From positions 310,001-374,000 of the forward strand of contig NW_027096051.1 in NCBI RefSeq assembly GCF_040115645.1: DNA of 64,000 bases. Reading direction: 5' to 3'. Shown piece by piece: positions 28,481-41,070 of this stretch (position 1 is the stretch's first letter; each line of letters opens with the position of its first letter). Position numbers and translations under genes: made by a program. The DNA comes from Euwallacea fornicatus (taxonomy: Eukaryota > Arthropoda > Insecta > Coleoptera > Curculionidae). The notes beneath the pieces were generated by a model. It saw only the letters and a program-made list of their open reading frames with translations, did no database searches and was not told where the DNA came from.

Positions 28481-30881
28481 TGATGACCAAATGTCTTAAA
28501 CAAAGTGTCTAATTAATCAGCTCGACGGGATGGTTAAGATGACCCAACAGATCATGATTGCATCTTGTTGAATTTCCCAGAAAAATAGTACTTTAAGTTC
28601 TCAGACACACAACTTTTGTGACTTTTCAAATTTTGAAGCTCGATAACTTCGACAAATGATGACCAAATGTCTTAAACAAAGTGTTAAATTAATCAGCTCG
28701 ACGGGATCGTTAACATGACACAACACATCGTGATTGCATCTTGTCAACTTTCCCAGAAAAATAGTACTTTAAGTTCTCAGACACACAACTTTTGTGACTT
28801 TTCAAATTTTGAATCTCGTTAACTTCGACAAATGATGACCAAATGTCTTAAACAAAGTGTCAAATTAATCAGCTCGACGGGATCGTTAAGATGACACAAC
28901 AGATCATGATTGCATCTTTTTGAATTTCCCAGAAAAATAGTACTTTATGTGCTCAAATACACAACTTTTGTGAATTTTCAAATTTTGAAGCTCGATAACT
29001 TCGACAAATGATGACCAAATGTCTTAAACAAAGTGTCAAGTTAATCAGCTCGACGGGATGGTTAAGATGACACAACAGATCATGATTGCATCTTTTTGAA
29101 TTTCCCAGAAAAATAGTACTTTAAGTTCTCAGACACACAACTTTTGTGAATTTTCAAATTTTGAAGCTCGATAACTTCGACAAATGATGACCAAATGTCT
29201 TAAACAAAGTGTCTAATTAATCAGCTCGACGGGATCGTTAAGATGACACAACAGATCATGATTGCATCTTGTTGAATTTCCCAGAAAAATAGTACTTTAT
29301 GTGCTCAAACACTCAAATTGTGTGACTTTTCAAATTTTGAATCTCGTTAACTTCGACAAATGATGACCAAATGTCTTAAACAAAGTGTCAAATTAATCAG
29401 CTCGACGGGATCGTTAAGATAACACAACAGATCATGATTGAATCTTGTTGAATTTCCCAGAAAAATAGTACTTTATGTGCTCAAACACTCAAATGGTGTG
29501 ACTTTTCTAACTTTGAAGCTCCATAACTCCGACAAATGATGACGAAATGTCTTAAACAAAGTGTCAAATTAATCAGCTCGACGGGATCGTTAACATGACA
29601 CAACACATCATGATTGCATCTTGTCGACTTTCCCAGAAAAATAGTACTTTAAGTTCTCAGACACACAACTTTTGTGACTTTTCAAATTTTGAATCTCGTT
29701 AACTTCGACAAATGATGACCAAATGTCTTAAACAAAGTGTCAAATTAATCAGCTCGACGGGATCGTTAAGATGACACCACAGATCATGATTGCATCTTGT
29801 TGAATTTCCCAGAAAAATAGTACTTTATGTGCTCAAATACACAACTTTTGTGACTTTTCAAATTTTGAATCTCGTTAACTTCGACAAATGATGACCAAAT
29901 GTCTTAAACAAAGTGTTAAATTAATCAGCTCGACGGGATGGTTAAGATGACCCAACAGATCATGATTGCATCTTGTTGAATTTCCCAGAAAAATAGTACT
30001 TTAAGTTCTCAGACACACAACTTTTGTGACTTTTCAAATTTTGAAGCTCGATAACTTCGACAAATGATGACCAAATGTCTTAAACAAAGTGTTAAATTAA
30101 TCAGCTCGACGGGATCGTTAACATGACACAACACATCATGATTGCATCTTGTCGACTTTCCCAGAAAAATAGTACTTTAAGTTCTCAGACACACAACTTT
30201 TGTGACTTTTCAAATTTTGAAGCTCGATAATTTCGACAAATGATGACCAAATGTCTTAAACAAAGTGTCAAATTAATCAGTTCGACGGGATGGTTAAGAT
30301 GACCCAACAGATCATGATTGCATCTTGTTGACTTTCCCAGAAAAACAGTACTTTAAGTTCTCAGACACACAACTTTTGTGACTCTTCAAATTTTGAAGCT
30401 CGATAACTTCGACAAATGATGACCAAATGTCTTAAACAAAGTGTCAAATTAATCAGCTCGACGGGATCGTTAACATGACACAACACATCATGATTGCATC
30501 TTGTCGACTTTCCCAGAAAAATAGTACTTTAAGTTCTCAGACACACAACTTTTGTGACTTTTCAAATTTTGAATCTCGTTAACTTCGACAAATGATGACC
30601 AAATGTCTTAAACAAAGTGTCAAATTAATCAGCTCGAAGGGATCGTTAAGATGACACCACAGATCATGATTGCATCTTGTTGAATTTCCCAGAAAAATAG
30701 TACTTTATGTGCTCAAACACTCAAATTGTGTGACTTTTCTAACTTTAAAGCTCGATAACTTCGACAAATGATGACCAAATGTCTTAAACAAAGTGTCAAA
30801 TTAATCAGCTCTACGGGATCGTTAAGATGACACAACAGATCATGATTGCATCTTGTTGAATTTCCCAGAAAAATAGTACTT

Positions 30882-31472
30882 TATGTGCTCAAATACACAA
30901 CTTTTGTGACTTTTCAAATTTTGAATCTCGTTAACTTCGACAAATGATGACCAAATGTCTTAAACAAAGTGTCAAATTGATCAGCTCGACGGGATCGTTA
31001 AGATGACACAACAGATCATGATAGAATCTTGTTGAATTTCCCAGAAAAATAGTACTTTATGTGCTCAAATACACAACTTTTGTGACTTTTCAAATTTTGA
31101 ATCTCGTTAACTTCGACAAATGATGACCAAATGTCTTAAACAAAGTGTCTAATTAATTAGCTCAACGGGATCGTTAAGATGACACAACAGATCATGATTG
31201 CATCTTTTTGAATTTCCCAGAAAAATAGTACTTTATGTGCTCAAACACTCAAATGGTGTGTCTTTTCTAACTTTGAAGCTCCATAACTCCGACAAATGAT
31301 GACGAAATGTCTTAAACAAAGTGTCAAATTAATCAGCTCGACGGGATAGTTAAGATGACACAACACATCATGATTGCATCTTGTTGAATTTCCCAGAAAA
31401 ATAGTACTTTAAGTTCTCAGACACACAACTTTTGTGAATTTTCAAATTTTGTAGCTCGATAACTTCGACAAA
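30882..31472 (+). repeat. 17-monomer-spaced block, copy 2 (2,992 bp offset)
   Basis: Partner of 27,890-28,480. It carries private changes 'gatagaatc' near 31,020 and 'gtgtgtcttttc' near 31,257. Its right end runs into the first unit of the 3,344-bp HOR starting at 31,389, so this older block seems to have supplied the left flank of that amplification. Confidence 0.7.
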
Positions 31473-34400
31473 TGATGACCAAATGTCTTAAACAAAGTGT
31501 CTAATTAATTAGCTCGACGGGATCGTTAAGATGACACAACAGATCATGATTGCATCTTTTTGAATTTCCCAGAAAAATAGAACTTTATGTGCTCAAACAC
31601 TCAAATTGTGTGACTTTTCTAACTTTGATGCTCCATAACTCCGACAAATGATGACCAAATGTCTTAAACAACGTGTCAAATTAATCAGCTCGACGGGATA
31701 GTTAAGATGACTCAACACATCATGATTGTATCTTGTTGAATTTCCCAGAAAAATAGTACTTTAAGTTCTCAGACACACAACTTTTGTGAATTTTCAAATT
31801 TTGAAGCTTGATAACTTCGACAAATGATGACCAAATGTCTTAAACAAAGTGTCTAATTAATTAGCTCGACGGGATCGTTAAGATGACACAACAGATCATG
31901 ATTGCATCTTTTTGAATTTCCCAGAAAAATAGAACTTTATGTGCTCAAACACTCAAATTGTGTGACTTTTCTAACTTTGATGCTCCATAACTCCGACAAA
32001 TGATGACCAAATGTCTGAAACAAAGTGTCAAATTAATCAGCTCGACGGGATCGTTAAGATGACACAACAGATCATGATTGAATCTTGTTGAATTTCCCAG
32101 AAAAATAGTACTTTATGTGCTCAAATACACAACTTTTGTGACTTTTCAAATTTTGAAGCTCGATAACTTCGACAAATGATGACCAAATGTCTTAAACAAA
32201 GTGTCAAATTAATCAGCTCGACGGGATCGTTAAGATGACACAACAGATCATGATTGCATCTTGTTGAATTTCCCAGAAAAATAGTACTTTATGTGCTCAA
32301 ATACACAACTTTTGTGACTTTTCAAATTTTGAAGCTCGATAACTTCGACAAATGATGACCAAATGTCTTAAACAAAGTGTTAAATTAATCAGCTCGACGG
32401 GATCATTAACATGACACAACACATCATGATTGCATCTTGTCGACTTTCCCAGAAAAATAGTACTTTAAGTTCTCAGACACACAACTTTTGTGACTCTTCA
32501 AATTTTGAAGCTCGATAACTTCGACAAATGATGACCAAATGTCTTAAACAAAGTGTTAAATTAATCAGCTCGACGGGATCGTTAACATGACACAACACAT
32601 CATGATTGCATCTTGTCGACTTTCCCAGAAAAATAGTACTTTAAGTTCTCAGACACACAACTTTTGTGACTTTTCAAATTTTGAAGCTCGATAATTTCGA
32701 CAAATGATGACCAAATGTCTTAAACAAAGTGTCAAATTAATCAGCTCGACGGGATCGTTAAAATGACCCAACAGATCATGATTGCATCTTGTTGAATTTC
32801 CCAGAAAAATAGTACTTTAAGTTCTCAGACACACAACTTTTGTGACTTTTCAAATTTTGAAGCTCGATAACTTCGACAAATGATGACCAAATGTCTTAAA
32901 CAAAGTGTTAAATTAATCAGCTCGACGGGATCGTTAACATGACACAACACATCGTGATTGCATCTTGTCAACTTTCCCAGAAAAATAGTACTTTAAGTTC
33001 TCAGACACACAACTTTTGTGACTTTTCAAATTTTGAAGCTCGATAACTTCGACAAATGATGACCAAATGTCTTAAACAAAGTGTCAAATTAATCAGCTCG
33101 ACGGGATCGTTAAGATGACACAACAGATCATGATTGCATCTTGTTGAATTTCCCAGAAAAATAGTACTTTAAGTTCTCAGACACACAACTTTTGTGACTT
33201 TTCAAATTTTGAAGCTCGATAACTTCGACAAATGATGACCAAATGTCTTAAACAAAGTGTTAAATTAATCAGCTCGACGGGATCGTTAACATGACACAAC
33301 ACATCGTGATTGCATCTTGTCAACTTTCCCAGAAAAATAGTACTTTAAGTTCTCAGACACTCAAATTGTGTGACTTTTCTAACTTTAAAGCTCGATAACT
33401 TCGACAAATGATGACCAAATGTCTTAAACAAAGTGTCAAATTAATCAGCTCGACGGGATCGTTAAGATGACCCAACAGATCATGATTGAATCTTGTTGAA
33501 TTTCCCAGAAAAATAGTACTTTATGTGCTCAAATACACAACTTTTGTGACTTTTCAAATTTTGAAGCTCGATAACTTCGACAAATGATGACCAAATGTCT
33601 TAAACAAAGTGTCAAATTAATCAGCTCGACGGGATCGTTAAGATGACACAACAGATCATGATTGCATCTTGTTGAATTTCCCAGAAAAATAGTACTTTAT
33701 GTGCTCAAACACTCAAATTGTGTGACTTTTCTAACTTTAAAGCTCGATAACTTCGACAAATGATGACCAAATGTCTTAAACAAAGTGTCAAATTAATCAG
33801 CTCGACGGGATCGTTAAGATGACACAACAGATCATGATTGCATCTTGTTGAATTTCCCAGAAAAATAGTACTTTATGTGCTCAAATACACAACTTTTGTG
33901 ACTTTTCAAATTTTGAAGCTCGATAACTTCGACAAATGATGACCAAATGTCTTAAACAAAGTGTTAAATTAATCAGCTCGACGGGATCATTAACATGACA
34001 CAACACATCATGATTGCATCTTGTCGACTTTCCCAGAAAAATAGTACTTTATGTGCTCAAATACACAACTTTTGTGACTTTTCAAATTTTGAAGCTCGAT
34101 AACTTCGACAAATGATGACCAAATGTCTTAAACAAAGTGTTAAATTAATCAGCTCGACGGGATCATTAACATGACACAACACATCATGATTGCATCTTGT
34201 CGACTTTCCCAGAAAAATAGTACTTTAAGTTCTCAGACACACAACTTTTGTGACTCTTCAAATTTTGAAGCTCGATAACTTCGACAAATGATGACCAAAT
34301 GTCTTAAACAAAGTGTTAAATTAATCAGCTCGACGGGATCGTTAACATGACACAACACATCATGATTGCATCTTGTCGACTTTCCCAGAAAAATAGTACT

Positions 34401-34732
34401 TTAAGTTCTCAGACACACAACTTTTGTGACTTTTCAAATTTTGAAGCTCGATAATTTCGACAAATGATGACCAAATGTCTTAAACAAAGTGTCAAATTAA
34501 TCAGCTCGACGGGATCGTTAAAATGACCCAACAGATCATGATTGCATCTTGTTGAATTTCCCAGAAAAATAGTACTTTAAGTTCTCAGACACACAACTTT
34601 TGTGACTCTTCAAATTTTGAAGCTCGATAACTTCGACAAATGATGACCAAATGTCTTAAACAAAGTGTTAAATTAATCAGCTCGACGGGATCGTTAACAT
34701 GACACAACACATCATGATTGCATCTTGTCGAC
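31389..34732 (+). repeat. Right 19-monomer HOR, copy 1 (3,344 bp)
   Basis: A unit of exactly 19 x 176 bases. The marker 'ttttgtagctcg' (gtag at 31,451) recurs at 34,795, which is 3,344 away, and the ordered series of rare variants that follows is repeated: 'atagaacttt', 'caacgtgtc', 'gatagttaagatgactc', 'gaagcttgataac', 'gtctgaaac', 'gatcattaac', 'gactcttc', 'gataatttcgac', 'gttaaaatgaccc'. Left of 31,389 the two copies differ (31,385 and 31,388 against 34,729 and 34,732). Within the unit, 32,401 onward resembles 34,161 onward at 1,760 bases (10 monomers), so the unit has its own internal duplication. I saw no point differences from copy 2 other than the missing monomer. Confidence 0.9.
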
Positions 34733-37700
34733 TTTCCCAGAAAAATAGTACTTTAAGTTCTCAGACACACAACTTTTGTGAATTTTCAAATTTTGTAGCT
34801 CGATAACTTCGACAAATGATGACCAAATGTCTTAAACAAAGTGTCTAATTAATTAGCTCGACGGGATCGTTAAGATGACACAACAGATCATGATTGCATC
34901 TTTTTGAATTTCCCAGAAAAATAGAACTTTATGTGCTCAAACACTCAAATTGTGTGACTTTTCTAACTTTGATGCTCCATAACTCCGACAAATGATGACC
35001 AAATGTCTTAAACAACGTGTCAAATTAATCAGCTCGACGGGATAGTTAAGATGACTCAACACATCATGATTGTATCTTGTTGAATTTCCCAGAAAAATAG
35101 TACTTTAAGTTCTCAGACACACAACTTTTGTGAATTTTCAAATTTTGAAGCTTGATAACTTCGACAAATGATGACCAAATGTCTTAAACAAAGTGTCTAA
35201 TTAATTAGCTCGACGGGATCGTTAAGATGACACAACAGATCATGATTGCATCTTTTTGAATTTCCCAGAAAAATAGAACTTTATGTGCTCAAACACTCAA
35301 ATTGTGTGACTTTTCTAACTTTGATGCTCCATAACTCCGACAAATGATGACCAAATGTCTGAAACAAAGTGTCAAATTAATCAGCTCGACGGGATCGTTA
35401 AGATGACACAACAGATCATGATTGAATCTTGTTGAATTTCCCAGAAAAATAGTACTTTATGTGCTCAAATACACAACTTTTGTGACTTTTCAAATTTTGA
35501 AGCTCGATAACTTCGACAAATGATGACCAAATGTCTTAAACAAAGTGTTAAATTAATCAGCTCGACGGGATCATTAACATGACACAACACATCATGATTG
35601 CATCTTGTCGACTTTCCCAGAAAAATAGTACTTTAAGTTCTCAGACACACAACTTTTGTGACTCTTCAAATTTTGAAGCTCGATAACTTCGACAAATGAT
35701 GACCAAATGTCTTAAACAAAGTGTTAAATTAATCAGCTCGACGGGATCGTTAACATGACACAACACATCATGATTGCATCTTGTCGACTTTCCCAGAAAA
35801 ATAGTACTTTAAGTTCTCAGACACACAACTTTTGTGACTTTTCAAATTTTGAAGCTCGATAATTTCGACAAATGATGACCAAATGTCTTAAACAAAGTGT
35901 CAAATTAATCAGCTCGACGGGATCGTTAAAATGACCCAACAGATCATGATTGCATCTTGTTGAATTTCCCAGAAAAATAGTACTTTAAGTTCTCAGACAC
36001 ACAACTTTTGTGACTTTTCAAATTTTGAAGCTCGATAACTTCGACAAATGATGACCAAATGTCTTAAACAAAGTGTTAAATTAATCAGCTCGACGGGATC
36101 GTTAACATGACACAACACATCGTGATTGCATCTTGTCAACTTTCCCAGAAAAATAGTACTTTAAGTTCTCAGACACACAACTTTTGTGACTTTTCAAATT
36201 TTGAAGCTCGATAACTTCGACAAATGATGACCAAATGTCTTAAACAAAGTGTCAAATTAATCAGCTCGACGGGATCGTTAAGATGACACAACAGATCATG
36301 ATTGCATCTTGTTGAATTTCCCAGAAAAATAGTACTTTAAGTTCTCAGACACACAACTTTTGTGACTTTTCAAATTTTGAAGCTCGATAACTTCGACAAA
36401 TGATGACCAAATGTCTTAAACAAAGTGTTAAATTAATCAGCTCGACGGGATCGTTAACATGACACAACACATCGTGATTGCATCTTGTCAACTTTCCCAG
36501 AAAAATAGTACTTTAAGTTCTCAGACACTCAAATTGTGTGACTTTTCTAACTTTAAAGCTCGATAACTTCGACAAATGATGACCAAATGTCTTAAACAAA
36601 GTGTCAAATTAATCAGCTCGACGGGATCGTTAAGATGACCCAACAGATCATGATTGAATCTTGTTGAATTTCCCAGAAAAATAGTACTTTATGTGCTCAA
36701 ATACACAACTTTTGTGACTTTTCAAATTTTGAAGCTCGATAACTTCGACAAATGATGACCAAATGTCTTAAACAAAGTGTCAAATTAATCAGCTCGACGG
36801 GATCGTTAAGATGACACAACAGATCATGATTGCATCTTGTTGAATTTCCCAGAAAAATAGTACTTTATGTGCTCAAACACTCAAATTGTGTGACTTTTCT
36901 AACTTTAAAGCTCGATAACTTCGACAAATGATGACCAAATGTCTTAAACAAAGTGTCAAATTAATCAGCTCGACGGGATCGTTAAGATGACACAACAGAT
37001 CATGATTGCATCTTGTTGAATTTCCCAGAAAAATAGTACTTTATGTGCTCAAATACACAACTTTTGTGACTTTTCAAATTTTGAAGCTCGATAACTTCGA
37101 CAAATGATGACCAAATGTCTTAAACAAAGTGTTAAATTAATCAGCTCGACGGGATCATTAACATGACACAACACATCATGATTGCATCTTGTCGACTTTC
37201 CCAGAAAAATAGTACTTTATGTGCTCAAATACACAACTTTTGTGACTTTTCAAATTTTGAAGCTCGATAACTTCGACAAATGATGACCAAATGTCTTAAA
37301 CAAAGTGTTAAATTAATCAGCTCGACGGGATCATTAACATGACACAACACATCATGATTGCATCTTGTCGACTTTCCCAGAAAAATAGTACTTTAAGTTC
37401 TCAGACACACAACTTTTGTGACTCTTCAAATTTTGAAGCTCGATAACTTCGACAAATGATGACCAAATGTCTTAAACAAAGTGTTAAATTAATCAGCTCG
37501 ACGGGATCGTTAACATGACACAACACATCATGATTGCATCTTGTCGACTTTCCCAGAAAAATAGTACTTTAAGTTCTCAGACACACAACTTTTGTGACTT
37601 TTCAAATTTTGAAGCTCGATAATTTCGACAAATGATGACCAAATGTCTTAAACAAAGTGTCAAATTAATCAGCTCGACGGGATCGTTAAAATGACCCAAC

Positions 37701-37900
37701 AGATCATGATTGCATCTTGTTGAATTTCCCAGAAAAATAGTACTTTAAGTTCTCAGACACACAACTTTTGTGACTCTTCAAATTTTGAAGCTCGATAACT
37801 TCGACAAATGATGACCAAATGTCTTAAACAAAGTGTTAAATTAATCAGCTCGACGGGATCGTTAACATGACACAACACATCATGATTGCATCTTGTCGAC
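34733..37900 (+). repeat. Right HOR, copy 2, 18 monomers (3,168 bp)
   Basis: This copy repeats copy 1 but is exactly one monomer shorter: the 'gtag' marker spacing to the next copy (34,795 to 37,963) is 3,168, or 18 x 176. The missing monomer is the one at about 32,164-32,380 in copy 1, a consensus-type unit between 'gtctgaaac' and 'gatcattaac'. Here, at about 35,500-35,575, the array passes directly to the 'gtgttaaatt...gatcattaac' monomer. Copies 1 and 3 keep it, so it was most likely deleted from this copy. Confidence 0.9.
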
Positions 37901-40153
37901 TTTCCCAGAAAAATAGTACTTTAAGTTCTCAGACACACAACTTTTGTGAATTTTCAAATTTTGTAGCTCGATAACTTCGACAAATGATGACCAAATGTCT
38001 TAAACAAAGTGTCTAATTAATTAGCTCGACGGGATCGTTAAGATGACACAACAGATCATGATTGCATCTTTTTGAATTTCCCAGAAAAATAGAACTTTAT
38101 GTGCTCAAACACTCAAATTGTGTGACTTTTCTAACTTTGATGCTCCATAACTCCGACAAATGATGACCAAATGTCTTAAACAACGTGTCAAATTAATCAG
38201 CTCGACGGGATAGTTAAGATGACTCAACACATCATGATTGTATCTTGTTGAATTTCCCAGAAAAATAGTACTTTAAGTTCTCAGACACACAACTTTTGTG
38301 AATTTTCAAATTTTGAAGCTTGATAACTTCGACAAATGATGACCAAATGTCTTAAACAAAGTGTCTAATTAATTAGCTCGACGGGATCGTTAAGATGACA
38401 CAACAGATCATGATTGCATCTTTTTGAATTTCCCAGAAAAATAGAACTTTATGTGCTCAAACACTCAAATTGTGTGACTTTTCTAACTTTGATGCTCCAT
38501 AACTCCGACAAATGATGACCAAATGTCTGAAACAAAGTGTCAAATTAATCAGCTCGACGGGATCGTTAAGATGACACAACAGATCATGATTGAATCTTGT
38601 TGAATTTCCCAGAAAAATAGTACTTTATGTGCTCAAATACACAACTTTTGTGACTTTTCAAATTTTGAAGCTCGATAACTTCGACAAATGATGACCAAAT
38701 GTCTTAAACAAAGTGTCAAATTAATCAGCTCGACGGGATCGTTAAGATGACACAACAGATCATGATTGCATCTTGTTGAATTTCCCAGAAAAATAGTACT
38801 TTATGTGCTCAAATACACAACTTTTGTGACTTTTCAAATTTTGAAGCTCGATAACTTCGACAAATGATGACCAAATGTCTTAAACAAAGTGTTAAATTAA
38901 TCAGCTCGACGGGATCATTAACATGACACAACACATCATGATTGCATCTTGTCGACTTTCCCAGAAAAATAGTACTTTAAGTTCTCAGACACACAACTTT
39001 TGTGACTCTTCAAATTTTGAAGCTCGATAACTTCGACAAATGATGACCAAATGTCTTAAACAAAGTGTTAAATTAATCAGCTCGACGGGATCGTTAACAT
39101 GACACAACACATCATGATTGCATCTTGTCGACTTTCCCAGAAAAATAGTACTTTAAGTTCTCAGACACACAACTTTTGTGACTTTTCAAATTTTGAAGCT
39201 CGATAATTTCGACAAATGATGACCAAATGTCTTAAACAAAGTGTCAAATTAATCAGCTCGACGGGATCGTTAAAATGACCCAACAGATCATGATTGCATC
39301 TTGTTGAATTTCCCAGAAAAATAGTACTTTAAGTTCTCAGACACACAACTTTTGTGACTTTTCAAATTTTGAAGCTCGATAACTTCGACAAATGATGACC
39401 AAATGTCTTAAACAAAGTGTTAAATTAATCAGCTCGACGGGATCGTTAACATGACACAACACATCGTGATTGCATCTTGTCAACTTTCCCAGAAAAATAG
39501 TACTTTAAGTTCTCAGACACACAACTTTTGTGACTTTTCAAATTTTGAAGCTCGATAACTTCGACAAATGATGACCAAATGTCTTAAACAAAGTGTCAAA
39601 TTAATCAGCTCGACGGGATCGTTAAGATGACACAACAGATCATGATTGCATCTTGTTGAATTTCCCAGAAAAATAGTACTTTAAGTTCTCAGACACACAA
39701 CTTTTGTGACTTTTCAAATTTTGAAGCTCGATAACTTCGACAAATGATGACCAAATGTCTTAAACAAAGTGTTAAATTAATCAGCTCGACGGGATCGTTA
39801 ACATGACACAACACATCGTGATTGCATCTTGTCAACTTTCCCAGAAAAATAGTACTTTAAGTTCTCAGACACTCAAATTGTGTGACTTTTCTAACTTTAA
39901 AGCTCGATAACTTCGACAAATGATGACCAAATGTCTTAAACAAAGTGTCAAATTAATCAGCTCGACGGGATCGTTAAGATGACCCAACAGATCATGATTG
40001 AATCTTGTTGAATTTCCCAGAAAAATAGTACTTTATGTGCTCAAATACACAACTTTTGTGACTTTTCAAATTTTGAAGCTCGATAACTTCGACAAATGAT
40101 GACCAAATGTCTTAAACAAAGTGTCAAATTAATCAGCTCGACGGGATCGTTAA
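37901..40153 (+). repeat. Right 19-monomer HOR, copy 3, truncated
   Basis: This copy starts like the others (gtag at 37,963) and, like copy 1, keeps the consensus monomer at 38,682-38,857. It follows the same series as far as 40,153. At 40,154 it has 'gttaacatg' where copies 1 and 2 have 'gttaagatg' (33,642 and 36,810), and the pairing ends. It therefore holds about two-thirds of a unit. The break falls inside sequence common to many monomers, as expected for exchange in register. Confidence 0.88.
38682..38857 (+). repeat. Reference (consensus-like) 176-bp monomer
   Basis: This copy matches the majority base I read at each position of the right two-thirds of the array. It holds 60 G or C in 176 (34%). 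Landmarks, numbered from its first base: a 'tcaaatt' core at 35-41, 'agctcgacgggatcg' at 46-60, the palindrome 'atcatgat' at 78-85, 'tgaattt' at 96-102, an A5 tract at 108-112, a ScaI site (agtact) at 114-119, T4 tracts at 141, 150 and 158, a second 'tcaaatt' at 153-159, and 'agctcgataactt' at 164-176. Five CpG dinucleotides lie at 1, 50, 53, 59 and 168. Its length is not a multiple of three, so reading frames rotate from copy to copy and meet stops; it has no coding character. Confidence 0.93.
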
Positions 40154-40704
40154 CATGACACAACACATCGTGATTGCATCTTGTCAACTTTCCCAGAAAA
40201 ATAGTACTTTAAATTCTCAGACACACAACTTTTGTGACTTTTCAAATTTTGAATCTCGTTAACTTCGACAAATGATGACCAAATGTCTTAAACAAAGTGT
40301 CAAATTAATCAGCTCGACGGGATCGTTAAGATGACACAACAGATCATGATTGCATCTTGTTGAATTTCCCAGAAAAATAGTACTTTATGTGCTCAAACAC
40401 TCAAATTGTGTGACTTTTCTAACTTTGAAGCTCCATAACTCCGACAAATGATGACCAAATATCTTAAACAAAGAGTCAAATTAATCAGCTCGACGAGATC
40501 TTTAAGATGACTCAACACATCATGATTGCATCTTGTTGAATTTCCCAGAAAAATAGTACTTTAAGTTCTCAGACACACAACTTTTGTGACTTTTCTAACT
40601 TTGAATCTCGTTAACTTCGACAAATGATGACCAAATGTCTTAAACAAAGTGTCAAATTAATCAGCTCGACGGGATCGTTAAGATGACCCAACAGATCATG
40701 ATTG
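40154..40704 (+). repeat. Junction monomers between the two large HORs
   Basis: About three monomers separate the truncated third copy of the 3,344-bp repeat from the 7,392-bp duplication. They have private variants: 'tttaaattctcag' near 40,208, 'aaatatcttaaac' near 40,457 and 'aaagagtcaaatt' near 40,471. The stretch 40,612-40,704 is identical to the end of each 7,392-bp unit (48,004-48,096), so the exact left breakpoint can only be placed within that interval. Confidence 0.75.
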
Positions 40705-41070
40705 AATCTTGTTGAATTTCCCAGAAAAATAGTACTTTATGTGCTCAAATACACAACTTTTGTGACTTTTCAAATTTTGAAGCTCGATAACTTCGACAAA
40801 TGATGACCAAATGTCTTAAACAAAGTGTCAAATTAATCAGCTCGACGGGATCGTTAACATGACACAACACATCATGATTGCATCTTGTCGACTTTCCCAG
40901 AAAAATAGTACTTTAAGTTCTCAGACACACAACTTTTGTGACTTTTCAAATTTTGAAGCTCGATAACTTCGACAAATGATGACCAAATGTCTTAAACAAA
41001 GTGTCAAATTAATCAGCTCGACGGGATCGTTAAGATGACACAACAGATCATGATTGCATCTTGTTGAATT

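Larger units (their letters stand above)
24267..31388 (+). repeat. Middle domain, less homogenised monomers
   Basis: After 24,266 the 'gacgacta' type is no longer seen and monomers are mixtures of the right-hand haplotypes with many scattered private changes: 'tgaacaaatg' near 25,140, 'cagacaaatag' near 26,290, 'gttacgatg' near 26,422, 'aactttgaagctcc' with 'ataactccgac' near 28,271 and 29,511, and 'gatagaatc' near 31,020. Several short block duplications occur, but their copies carry private differences, unlike the near-identical blocks further right. One 175-bp monomer lies at 25,373. No gene or foreign element is visible. Confidence 0.78.

Noticed and set aside
38727..38745. CENP-B box (consensus with TTCG, A and CGGG)
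   Set aside because: 'cgacggg' and 'ttcgac' resemble parts of the box, but on neither strand do the conserved bases fall at the right spacing.
38855..38870. Internal RNA polymerase III B box in 'acttcgacaaatg'
   Set aside because: Only the TTCGA core matches; the flanking GG and the terminal CC of the box are missing, and no A box lies at a suitable distance.
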